The position numbers and the translations under genes are program-made. A stretch of 64,000 bases of DNA from contig JBITNC010000001.1 in assembly GCA_050084985.1 (NCBI GenBank), positions 167,772,001 to 167,836,000 of the forward strand, given 5' to 3'. The notes under the pieces are model-generated. The model saw only the letters and a list, made by a program, of their open reading frames with translations. It was not told where the DNA came from and did no database searches. Each line of letters opens with the position of its first letter. Position 1 is the stretch's first letter. Origin of the DNA: Nageia nagi. Its lineage: Eukaryota > Pinophyta. Positions 32,591-43,649 of the stretch are shown here, piece by piece.

Positions 32591-35039
32591 CTTTTATATC
32601 AATTATTGAGAAAGTCTAGAACTTAAATTATACAATAGATACTTATCTAGAACAACATTTTGGATGTTAGGTACTTAAACTTAGTGTTGATCATACTTTT
32701 ATTAACACTTAATATTTCTTAATAATATGGTCATGAACTTAACTCTTAGTTGTAAGTGTTGTATTGATATGGATTGATCCATTTGTAAAATTTTATTAGA
32801 GGATTTATTTTTTCATGAACTATGGTCTACCTTTCAAGGGATGATAAGTGTATTCCTTAATGATTATGAAAAAGTTAATATTTTCCCTTTCCTAAAATAT
32901 ATTATATCAATGAATTAAATTATGGCCTTATACTCTTTTATTATTATGATTATTGAGCTTAATTACTCACCCAAATTCTTGTAGATTATTTATTCTTCTA
33001 TTTTTTTACGTTTTTTTTCTTTCTATTATTTTTATGTGGAATTTTCTAATATTTAATTCTTTGGAAATCTTGAATAACTCATCATGGTAGAAGGTTTATT
33101 CAAAGATTTCATAAATGATGAATTGAAGGATGAAGGTTTCTATAATGGTTAAAACTAATTTCATAATTTTAGGAGTTAGAATATCATATATAAAAATTAC
33201 TGAATTAAATTGAAGAAGAGGATATTTTGAACATGTGATATATATTATAACAATGTTTATATTATGTGAAAATTAACTAAGTAAAAAAACTATTTAATTA
33301 ACATAGTATATTATGGTAATGATTATATTATATAAAAATTGATGAAGTACTTAAACATAATTAATTAACATAACATACTATGATAATGATAAGTAATGTG
33401 GAGATATATAAAGATAAAAATTAAGATTAAAAAATATCAGTATATATTTGATGATACTTACTTGACTTAACTTAGACCTTAAATCTTGATTCATCCTTAG
33501 ATCTTACTTAACCTAGGCCTTGAAATAAGGAAATCAAATATTAAATTCATCCATATTAATAAGTGTATTTTAAGATTTTACCTTATTAGGTGAGATCCTT
33601 TATGAGTGGTAAAATATCATTTTTTTTATTCAAGTACTTAAAATATAAATTATTAAAATAAAAAATACATTAATAAAAGTACTCAAGCTTGAGGAACCAA
33701 ATTTTTTGAAGATATTGTGATATGTCCTTAAAACATCATAGAAATATTCATGAATGTTAAAGTGATCTTTTAACATTATCCATTGAAATTTTATAATGAT
33801 ATGAAAATCAAAATAATAAAGTATTAAATAATATGATAATTCTTTTAAGAACTATTATGATTTATTATTAATTTTATAACTTACAAAAATATGAAGATAA
33901 ATAAATGATCTAGGCATCTTGAATACTTGGTGGGAGTATTATGATAGATTTGTACACCCTTTTAGAATATATAAAAGCTAGTGTCTTATACTAATATGAA
34001 GTGGGATTATAAAATCCATTAGTTTAGGATGAAATTGGTTCTAATTTTGCCCAGCCCTTAAATAATTATTCTATAACTTTATGATTTATCATAAAATATT
34101 GCTCCTTAATGAGCTTTTTGAACCATAATAATTATCAAACATAATATATAAATTGTTAGTTTATAATTGAGAAACAACCATAAGTAATATATTAGGGCCT
34201 TAAGTTTTAAATGAGATATAATACAATCTAGAAAAGAAAGAGAAAATTGGGTGAATCCCTGAGAAATACAATAGACTCACCTAATCTATTCAATTCTTGT
34301 TACACCAAAGTACACTTGTAGAAGAAAATTACCCAAGATCTCTAGTTTGAGTTTAATCAAACAAATTGATAAACCAAAGGAACAACTGTGCTTAGCTAAA
34401 GCTCATAAAGTAATACTCAAGATTGAAACTCTTATAACATGACTCCAATGTATCTTGAATGCTGCAACATTACCATTCATGATATAAAAGATATGGAGAA
34501 AATTCACACAACATTCTATTGATACGAATCAAATTACATTACAAGACTCCTATGTATATTATGGTAGAATATCACACTACTCACATATGACTATATTCTC
34601 ACATATTTCTCAACACTACACTACTATAGAGCTCTCAACAAATGAGAGATCTACATACCCAATTCATTACACAACCTTATATAGAATTTCTGAGTCACTA
34701 CCAAGCAAGTAGTGGTCAATAATGCATTAATATTTAATAATCATGAAGTAAATGAACCACTAACTATTAAGATCAAAATAAGAAAAATGCCTAAAAAAAG
34801 CCTAAATACAGCAAACAAGAAACCAAATGCTAAACTCATATTATCACACATAATCCTATAAAATGCATTCCAATATTTTTTGATCACACATAATTTGACC
34901 AAACTCTTATGATCTTGAGATGAACCCATTTTTACAAAATCTTGATTGAATGTTGTGATCCATAGACAAACACATACGGTCTAGAAATGATGACTATGTT
35001 CAGTAGTGAATTGCGATCATACTATATTGTGTGATTCTA
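32591..35039. other. Very AT-rich DNA, possible eroded LTR at 34200-34950
   Basis: No gene. Between 34200 and 34950 the sequence has LTR-like features on the minus strand (TATATAAGG near 34675, and a GGGTGAATCCCTGAG block near 34247 comparable to the U5 blocks of the copia LTRs here) but no defined ends or target duplication. Confidence 0.35.
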
Positions 35040-37090
35040 CAAAAGAGAGATGTTTAAGACCAAAATTTGCAAGCTTTAATATGTTAGGAAGGCTAGGTTT
35101 CAAAAGACCCTAGTTTTTTACTATTTTATAGATTTTAGGAAGGTTTTTGATATCATCCCATGTCACATACTAATGGATAGACTTAGATGATTAGGGATCC
35201 CCAAGATAGGCCTTACAACCATATTGAACCTATATGAGTAAGTTTCAAGGAGGGTAAATACTATAAAGGGCCTATCTAACATGATCTACAACACCATTAG
35301 GGTGAAAAAAGGTTTCCCACTTTCTTCAACTCTCTTCGATCTCTATATTGATGAGCTAGAGTTACTTATACTTGAGACTATGAGCATTAACACTAGGCAT
35401 CTTATCCATCATACTTGTGTTCCTATCCTCCTCTTTTTTGATGTTATTGTATTACTCTCTCACATTGCAAAAGGTCTTCAGCATTTGATGGATACCCTTG
35501 AGTTGTTCAACACCAGACAGGACTTGGTAGTTAATCTCAATAAAACCAATATTATGGTCTTCAACACCTCGAAGGTCATTATTGATCAAACTCATATCAC
35601 TTATAGATATAGGGATATTAATATCACCACATCTTACACCTACTTAGGAGTACTCTTCATGGGACTTCAATTCTCTATGCAATCAATAGCCCCACCTAGA
35701 GTTCAATGTGAATATATAGTAGTTTCCTCCATGGAGAGATAGTGTGTCCAACTCCATTTTTAGGATATACCATCCAACCTTTAGTTATTCTACATATTGG
35801 TCACTCCCATAATATTATATGGTTCTAAGGTTTGGGACCCTAGCTTAAGGAGCTTAGATTGCGCCACAGTTAAGAGGCTTTTGGTTTGCACCCTATCCTG
35901 CTCTATTCAAATCAAGAGGTCTATTTTGTACCACATTATGTTAGCAAAGTTTGGCTACCTACCTTTATATATATAGTCCCTTGCATTGATGGTCCTCTTT
36001 CTCCATCATCTCCACTCCTTTACTTCTAAGGGTCAAGATGATTGACTCCCCTATAGAGCCTTGGCATCATCCATGGACTTGAAAGTTCAAGGCTATCATT
36101 CATGTTGGTTATCTTAGGTCTTTAAGGTATTGCATCACCTCGAGTTCTCACCAGACTAATAATCTATACTCCAAGGAGAAACTAATAGGTACCTTGAAGT
36201 TATGTTGGCTTTGATAAGAGACATGCTTTATAGGGCTTTTATTCAGTACACTCGGGTTACCCCTAGTCTCCCCTCACACCCAAGTTGTTGCATTACTCAC
36301 ATCACTTCTTAAGGGTTGACAGAGGGTTGATTTGACCTCCTACTTATGTCAGTTTACACCTCCCTATTGGCTTATGGATGTTCCTAGGCTAATTTATAGT
36401 TTGCTCCCATCAACTTCAAATTGAGTTGGATCACCACTTGGCACATGAACTTTGAGTATGTTGATTATGCTTGATGGAGCCTGAGATTGAAGATCATTTC
36501 ATCTTTCAATGTTTGATTTATTATGAGATTTGGGGGTAGTATCAATGTCTTTTTTAGGATTTACATAGCTTGATCTTGACATTATTCTAGTTCTCAAACC
36601 ATGGATGTTTAGCACTCTATCTTAGAGAGACTTTCCTTCTCAAGAAGCATCTATTATTCGACTCTCAACACCTGATAGGAGATCACTTGATTACCTCTTT
36701 CTTCTAGATTATCTTTGGAGAGGAAGTTCGTAGGTGGAGGATTACTGACCCACCTTAGCATACTCAATGTACTAGATAAAGGGTGCATGTTGACCTTAGT
36801 TCTATGAGGTCACAATGGATCATGACCTTCTTTAGTCATAGCAGCATTGACATAAACATAGATCAGTCCAAAAGGGCATAGTCAAATAGATCATGGTAGA
36901 CCTTTCCTTATGCTTCTTTGTTTGACTGTTTACCCCCCTCTTGGAACTAGTCCTTATTTTGTTCTTAGATTTTTAGTTTGCTTTGAATGAGTGCCATTAT
37001 GCCCTTCATGTTGCTTTAGATTTGTACACTCTTCAATCCTATTGATCACTTTTGGTCATTAATGAACATTAATATAATTTCTTTCTTTCT
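35040..37090 (+). pseudogene. Non-LTR retrotransposon (LINE) reverse transcriptase, decayed
   Basis: RT palm motifs are clear: YFIDFRKVFDIIPCHILMDR near 35125-35180, LGIPKIGLTTILNLYE near 35190-35240, and VKKGFPLSSTLFDLYIDELE at 35302-35360, the GVKQGCPLSPTLFGLYIDELE block of LINEs. The catalytic YADD box has become FFDV near 35430, so both Asp residues are affected and the enzyme cannot work. RQDLVVNLNKTNIMVF follows near 35515-35560. Thumb and later text (LAKFGYLPL near 35940, PILYGSKVW-like near 35810) extend to about 37000 with stops. A 153-codon piece at 35281-35742 is still open. The block resembles RTE- or other non-L1-type LINEs more than the L1 element at 43650, but the clade is uncertain. 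Confidence 0.85.
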
Positions 37091-37513
37091 AAAAATCCCT
37101 ACAAGCTAAAATAATATTACATCAAAAAGTCATGAATGAGGAAAAAAATCAATTTAAATTTCGATCTAAATTATTTTCTTCGTAGTTTAGCCAAATACCA
37201 CTAAAAATGATTATCAAAGATCTCAAACTTTTAGTCACTTATTAACCCAATAGGTGAGCTAGATCTTAGGCTCTTATACCACTAAAATATTTCATACTAG
37301 GGCTAATCTAGAATCATGCCAAAGGGGCTCTCAAAAATAACCAAAATTCACCAATAATTCCAATTAAATCATTTATACCCAAAAACCCCTATCCAAGCTC
37401 CAAAATGCAAACATCTAGTCTCTAAGGGCCAAATTAGCTAACCAAAACCAATGTTTGTGTCCAAGATGACCCAACGTCCAACTTGAAGTGCACAAACTTA
37501 GTAATTAAGCATG

Positions 37514-37518
37514 GATAA
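37514..37518. repeat. Target-site duplication, left copy (GATAA)
   Basis: Five bases directly before the 5' LTR; identical to 42202-42206. Confidence 0.8.
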
Positions 37519-38277
37519 TATTAGACACCTAAAAATTAATTTATTATATATTAATAAATTATAATTTAAGCATCTATGCTATATATTATTTAACTCATGA
37601 AAATATCTATAATATCAAGATTAATGTGCTAATTAAACACTAAACATGTACTAATCAAGACTAATATCTCTTAATCATATTTATATTTAGAATTATCTTG
37701 AAAATATCATTAATATTGCATGTTCTTATATAATTATATTGAAATAATTATTATTCTTCTAAAGTTGGCTCTCTCTCTCTCTTTTGTCCTTGTAGGTATA
37801 AAAGGAGATGCACAATACAATATCCCCTATCAAATCTATATGATAAGTGGTTATCCATACATCAACTAATACATTTACAATGTATTTAAATACCACATAT
37901 ATGAGAATTTGCTATGCTCTGAGATTTATCTACTTGCTATCTTTTATGCACATCCTAATTCTGTAGGTTTTAAGATGTTAATATCATGACTCTAAACTAT
38001 TCACACATCACCCACATGGTGCTTCTTTGCGATCCAAGGCTACAAATTTGGAGGGTGTTGAGCATTGATCTAGGTAATTCAAATATCATTATGAATCTAT
38101 TCTAAATTCGATCCAATCCTCCACATAATCATGCCATATCTTGAGGATTGCTTACTTCTCATATCAGGTGCACACTTTCTTGGTTTTATTTAGACAACAT
38201 TGATAAGTGATTTGCACCATATATTGTAGATTTATGTTTATTGTATTTATTGTAGTAAATCATAATTTAGAGTCTGG
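37519..38277 (+). repeat. 5' LTR
   Basis: Starts TATTAG (TG to TA change in the first dinucleotide) and ends near AGTCTGGA, where the 3' copy has AGTCTACA. A TATA box TATAAAA lies at 37797-37803 after a CT-rich run. Confidence 0.85.
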
Positions 38278-38988
38278 ATATTGGTGAACCTCAACTAATC
38301 TTACAAACATTAGAATTTTTATTTTAGGGCATTGCTTTTTCTATGGATTCTTGTGTTAGAAACCCTAGGTTTTTTTTTTGTTGAATTAATTTTTCCCAAA
38401 TTTAAAAAATTTAATTACTTTGAAAAAAAATTTATTATCCTAAAAAATGCCACTGTAGAAAAACCTACATTTTGGAGGTCATTTCCTTCAAATAATTGAG
38501 ATCTAGCATTAGAAATTTTTTATCCAAACCATAGAAAATATAATTGATTTTTTTATCATTCTACGTCTAGATTTGCATATTTTAACCAATTTTGAGAAAT
38601 TTTTTGTAGAAAACGTCACATTGAAAAAAATCTAAATTTACAAAATATTTTGCAATTATTTGATTACTTGTTTCATGATAAAAACTTACCAAAACCATAT
38701 TTCATCATAATAGGAAACTTTTTTAAATGAATTTGGGTTTACTGCATGTATTTTTATCAAAATTTCTAGATATTTTCAAATAAAATATTTTTACATTCAA
38801 AATTGAATTTTGAAGGTTATTTTTTGAATTTCGAAAGTTCTAGCATCATAAAACTTGTCCCACATTATATATATATATATATATATATACATGCTAGCAA
38901 CTTATTTTAAATTTTGTATGATGTATAAGTGTTTAATTTATCATATTTCTTAAATTTTTATGCAAAAATATTGATCTTGCAATTTAGC
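38278..38988 (+). other. 5' leader of the non-autonomous element
   Basis: Starts near TATTGGTGAACC, the likely primer-binding zone, though no standard tRNA match is evident. The rest is AT-rich and has a (TA)n run at 38866-38888. Confidence 0.5.
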
Positions 38989-39497
38989 ATGGCTAATACA
39001 AGTGATTTTCTTGAATTTTTGAATATGTTAAGTGATACATTTGTACCTTATCTTAAATAAGAAATGATTAAAAATATGAATGTTGTGCAAAGTACCAATA
39101 GAACATAATTTTATGATGAAATTAGTTTATCAAATTCATGTTTAAATAATGATGATATGCAAAATGATGTAGAAAATCAAGAGAATGATAATGATAGTGA
39201 TAGTCATAGTGATGATGTCATATGGCTGAAATTGATTATGATGAAATTGATTGAGATGTATGATATTGTATTTGAAAATTTATCATCCCAAGATCAACTC
39301 AAAAAAATTTAAAGGCATATATTAGCCAACCCTTCTTTGATTTTAGGAATTTATACTAATATTTATTTAAAGAAAAAAAATCATGCATTTCTAAGGAAAG
39401 AACTGGATTCACTATTAAAATATCCATATTCAATATAGAAAACAAAAATATTGATCCCTTGTGAAGTATGTATTCAAGATTTTTATGCTTAATTATA
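38989..39497 (+). pseudogene. Gag-like frame of the non-autonomous element, decayed
   Basis: ATG at 38989 gives MANTSDFLEFLNMLSDTF, then an Asp/Asn/Ser-rich acidic segment (NDNDSDSHSDD near 39190-39220). ILANPSLILGIYTNIYLKK lies near 39320-39375, and ELDSLLKYPYSI and CEVCIQDFYA follow to about 39490. Four to five in-frame stops occur. No zinc knuckle is seen, so the gag assignment rests on its position after the 5' LTR and its composition. It could instead be captured host sequence. Confidence 0.4.
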
Positions 39498-40386
39498 AGT
39501 TCGAACAAGAATCTTTTAAACTATTACCTCAAGCCTCACAAATTCAAAAGATTGATCAACTTGAAGAATAAATATTAATGGAAAATGATGGTATGCATGA
39601 ATTTTTAGAGTTATATCACTCTAGTTTTCATAATATTATGCATGAATAAGTTTCAGTTTAGTTACATCCAATTGAGATTCGGTAACAAGAATATAAAAAA
39701 TTAAAAATATTGATCTTTTAAAAAGTATCAATATAAGATTGAAATTCTTAATACAATTTTGCAAGATGGAATGCTTAGTGAATTGCCCTAGTTTGCATAG
39801 GTTGACTTCATTGATATTCTTGAAAAAGTAGCAACATAGCTAGATCATGAGAAAGCAATAGAAATTTGAAATAAAGAACTACAAATTTTTATGAAAAATG
39901 TAGTAAAAATCATGGTGGTGATTTTGCCACCCTCTAGTATATTATAGTTTCTAAGATTACATATCATATAGGATGCATCTCATATAGGCTTTCACTTTCA
40001 TAGGTTGTATATCATTTGAGTCAACACCATGCATGCATTTGGTTACCATAGTAATTCTTATCAAAATTTTCAATCTTGCTATATTCACATCTTCATCTTT
40101 TCAATCACTTTCTATTTTTTTTTTATAAATATTTCCATCCTCATCATTTCATCATGTCTTCTTTCATCAAATGCTTTTCTTATCTTTATCTCTTGTCAAT
40201 ATTTTCAAATTTTCCATGTTAAATAAATGTCTCATGTCCAGATTAGTTTTGTGTCTAGTTATTGCATCCCATATTAGTTGCATTTCATGAAAAATTTCAA
40301 AAATAAAAATAAACAAGAATGATTAGCATATGAATAGGTACAAGAATCAGAATCAAAATAAAGTGGATATAGTCTTGGTTGGGGAA

Positions 40387-40482
40387 GTTTCAATTTCAGC
40401 TAGGGGTAGTTTCAATTTCATCTGAGGGTAGTATAAATTTCAACTAGGGGTAGTATCAATTTCAGCTAGGTGGAGTAAAAGG
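40387..40482. repeat. Minisatellite, about 24-bp unit, four copies
   Basis: TTTCAATTTCAGCTAGGGGTAG-like units repeat between 40387 and 40482, with single-base changes (CATCTGAGGG, CAACTAGGGG, CAGCTAGGTG). It lies inside the non-autonomous element. Confidence 0.85.
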
Positions 40483-40879
40483 TAGTAATTCAAAGATCAA
40501 AATCAAAAATAGGAAAAAATTATTTTTAGAAAATAGAGCATGTACATCATGATAGCATAGTATTCATGGTATTAGCATCGTGCAAATTAGTTCAAGGCAT
40601 GCAAGTAAGTACAAGTAAAGTATATCATCTCAAACTCATCATATTTTAGATATTTATGAAATTTAGAGTAATCATATTGTGTGAAATCTATATATGGTAT
40701 TGTTTCTTATATTTATCATATGATTTATTTTAGCTTATCTTTCAAATGCAATACATATTTTACTCATGATATATTCAAAAATCCATGAGCATAAATATCA
40801 AAATAATTCTATAGATATCATCAAAAAATGATCTTGAATAATTTATGGAGTCCATATTCATCCACATGCTTAGGAAATA

Positions 40880-41030
40880 GAGCACCCCTTTTTTTCTCAG
40901 GAGTATAAGTAACCTATGTGCCTTGGTTCCAAGCATCCCTTTTGCTTGGGAGTATAAGAAACCTATATGTTCTGAGTTCGAATACCCTTAATGCATTGGA
41001 GTAAAAAGCACCCACTTGCTTAGGGACATA
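40880..41030. repeat. Diverged tandem repeat near the 3' end of the element
   Basis: Blocks of the form GCACCC...GGAGTATAAG...AACCTAT recur at about 40880, 40946 and 41000, followed by a TATCATGTTATG-type simple repeat at 41040-41100. Confidence 0.6.
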
Positions 41031-41429
41031 TGCAAACTTCTATATCATGTTATGTTATATCATGTCATGTTATATTATATTATGCCATGCTATTCTTATT
41101 ATCATCATGTTATTTTATTATTTTCATCATTTTATACTTGTCATTGTGTTATTTTACAATACTATATTTCTTTAAAAGATGTGATCTATGCGGGTATGTT
41201 TCTTTCATGTTTTCCAAGATATATCTCATAATCTATTTTCTCCTTGGCTTCCCCTTCCATGGATTTTTCCTAAGATAACCAAGTCAAAAGAGGGCATGAA
41301 GAAAGCAACAAGTTGATGAAATCTATAAACCATTTAGAGAAGTACTCTTTAACATTTGGTTCAAAAGTTTTCTACACTTCTCTTTCATTCTTTGGATTAT
41401 GTAATTTTAATGTTTTTCATTACATATCC

Positions 41430-41443
41430 AAAGCGGAGCAAAA
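41430..41443 (+). other. Polypurine tract of the LTR element
   Basis: AAAGCGGAGCAAAA immediately before the TG of the 3' LTR; one C interrupts it at two places. Confidence 0.55.
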
Positions 41444-42201
41444 TGTATATGCCTAAAAATGATTTATTATATATTAATAAATCATATTTTAAGTATCTAC
41501 ACTATATATTATTTAAATCATGCAAATATTTATAATATCAATACTAATGTGATAATTAAATACTAAACATGTGTTAATCAAGGGTAATATCTCTTAATCA
41601 TATTTATATCTAGACTTATCTTAAGAATATCATTAATATTGCATGTTCTATAATTCTATTGAAATAATTATTATTATCCCAATATCAGTTATCACTCTCT
41701 CTCTTTTCCTTATAGGTATAAAGGGATATGCACAACACAATAACCCCTATCAAATCTCTCTAATAGATGGTTTTCTATACATCAACTTCTACATTTACAG
41801 TGTCTCTAGACACCACTTATTCGAGAATTTGTTATGCTTTGAGCTTTATCTACTTGTTATCTTTTGCATGCATCCTAATTCTTCAGGTTTTAAGATATTG
41901 GTGTTATGACTTTGAACTATTCACACATCATTACCATTGTGCTTGTTTATGATCCATGACTACAAATTTGGAGGGAATTAAGCAATATTGATCTAGGTCA
42001 TTTCAATATCATTATGGCTCTATTCTAAATATGATCTAATCCTCTACCTAATCACACCATATCTTTAAGGATTTTTTGCTTCTCATATGAAGTACACACT
42101 TTCTTGGTTTTATTCAAATAGACTTCATAAGTGATTTACATCATATATTGTAGATTTATTTTTATTGTATTTATTATAGTAAATCATAATTAAAGTCTAC
42201 A
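41444..42201 (+). repeat. 3' LTR
   Basis: Starts TGTATATGCCT and ends AGTCTACA. Aligns along its whole length with 37519-38277, including the TATA box (TATAAAG near 41717). Confidence 0.87.
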
Positions 42202-42206
42202 GATAA
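42202..42206. repeat. Target-site duplication, right copy (GATAA)
   Basis: Identical to 37514-37518. Confidence 0.8.
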
Positions 42207-43649
42207 ATACAATGACTAGTTTCTTATACCAAAATTAGATCATAGTAATGCAACAATACCTATGTAAGCTCAATATATAGTAAGATAGCAAGATAACTCA
42301 ATAATGCATCCACAAATGTAACATCTAACTTCTTAGACAAGATCTCTCAAGATAGCAAAATTATTAAGCTATAAAATGTAATTATAATAATATTGTAATG
42401 AAATTGAATTACATGCCTTTAAAATAGAGCAAATGATGCCCTAGCTAAAGATCTCTAAGATATTGTTGAGAATAAGGAAAAGAACCAGAGTTATCCCATA
42501 ATGGTGGTAATTCTTGTTCCAATACTTCCCCTCCATGAACTATGGCCAAGACACTAAGGTCTCTAGCAATATTAAGATAATCTAGGGCAATGCCAATGCC
42601 CTTAGATAGATAACAAGTCCTTTGAGGTATGATAACCCTCAAAGTAGCAATCCATAAAGCCCTAAAACCTCACTAAGTCTTAAAATCTCTCTTTATGGGC
42701 TTTCACCATAAGAGGTAATGGAAGGAGTCAATGCCCATGACCTGAAAAAAAGAAATAAATTCCAAAATAAGCATATCTTCAAGTGAGGTCTCATCCTCCT
42801 TTTATATCTTTCAAGATACCCTATTATATTGCACCAACCTTGGGATGAATAAGATCAACTCATAGGTTCCAAATTCACCCTTGGGGTGGGACATCACATC
42901 ATGGGTGCATTAGAATCCATGAGGTCTCATCTAATGATGTCATTTTTCTCTCCTAGGTGTAATGTTTCCCTCTTGGTGTATTTTATACTTCAAGATCAGT
43001 GTCACCATATTAGAATCATCATGCTCTACCCCTAGTGATGTGTCCAACTTAGAGGGAAGCAATATTACATTAGAGGACTTACATAATACCTTGAAATGTG
43101 AAATTACATTCATCAAGATTAGGAATATGAAATGCATCTCTAGAAGAGACTAATATTGAATTTACAAATATAATATTATCTTGGTATTACAATTTACAAC
43201 TATATTTTGGCATCCTTAAGTGGCCCAAATATTTACAAATATTATGCTAATTAAAATAACAATAAATGACTCCTAGATTCCAACATCCCATGTTAGAGAG
43301 CCTCCAAGTAGAACTTACATAATCTTAAGGTATAAGTATTAAAATACTCATAATTAAATATGAATCATAATTAAATTATTGAAATAACAATTGCACATGC
43401 CAAGGAAAGGGATGTCACGTTTCTATTAGTCAACTAGAAATAGAATTTTGAATTCTCATACTTGCATGTAATATTGACAATTCTAGCCCAATGAATGAAC
43501 TTCAAAATACCATATTTCCTTTATTTCTTGATGAAACCATATCATGTAACCTATCAGAATGATTGGTATGAGATTTTATATCCATTTTAGGTGATGAATC
43601 AATAATTATGGGCTTATGAATGATGAGGTCCCTTTAGGTTCAAAATTGA
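42207..43649. other. Unassigned region with a coding-like minus-strand piece
   Basis: Around 42680-42445 the minus strand reads RALWIATLRVIIPQRTCYL, GIGIALDYLNIARDLSVLAI and VHGGEVLEQELPPLW without a stop, and has protein-like composition. I do not recognise it. The remainder has no signal. Confidence 0.35.

Larger units (their letters stand above)
37519..42201 (+). mobile_element. Complete LTR retrotransposon, 4.7 kb, probably non-autonomous
   Basis: Two LTRs of about 759 bp (37519-38277 and 41444-42201) in the same orientation, flanked by GATAA on both sides. The internal region is only about 3.2 kb and shows no protease, RT or integrase motif; one gag-like frame is present near 38989. The 3' LTR starts TG after a purine-rich AAAGCGGAGCAAAA. 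Such short elements with at most gag depend on enzymes of other elements (TR-GAG or LARD type). The two LTRs differ by many substitutions and small indels, so the insertion is old. The plus orientation is inferred from the polypurine tract side and the TATA box. Confidence 0.88.

Noticed and set aside
34200-34950. A further solo LTR
   Set aside because: TATA-like and U5-like strings only; ends and target duplication could not be found, so it stays a note on the region.
41016-41278. Two overlapping open frames of 71 and 82 codons
   Set aside because: They translate a TATCATGTTATG simple repeat inside an LTR element.
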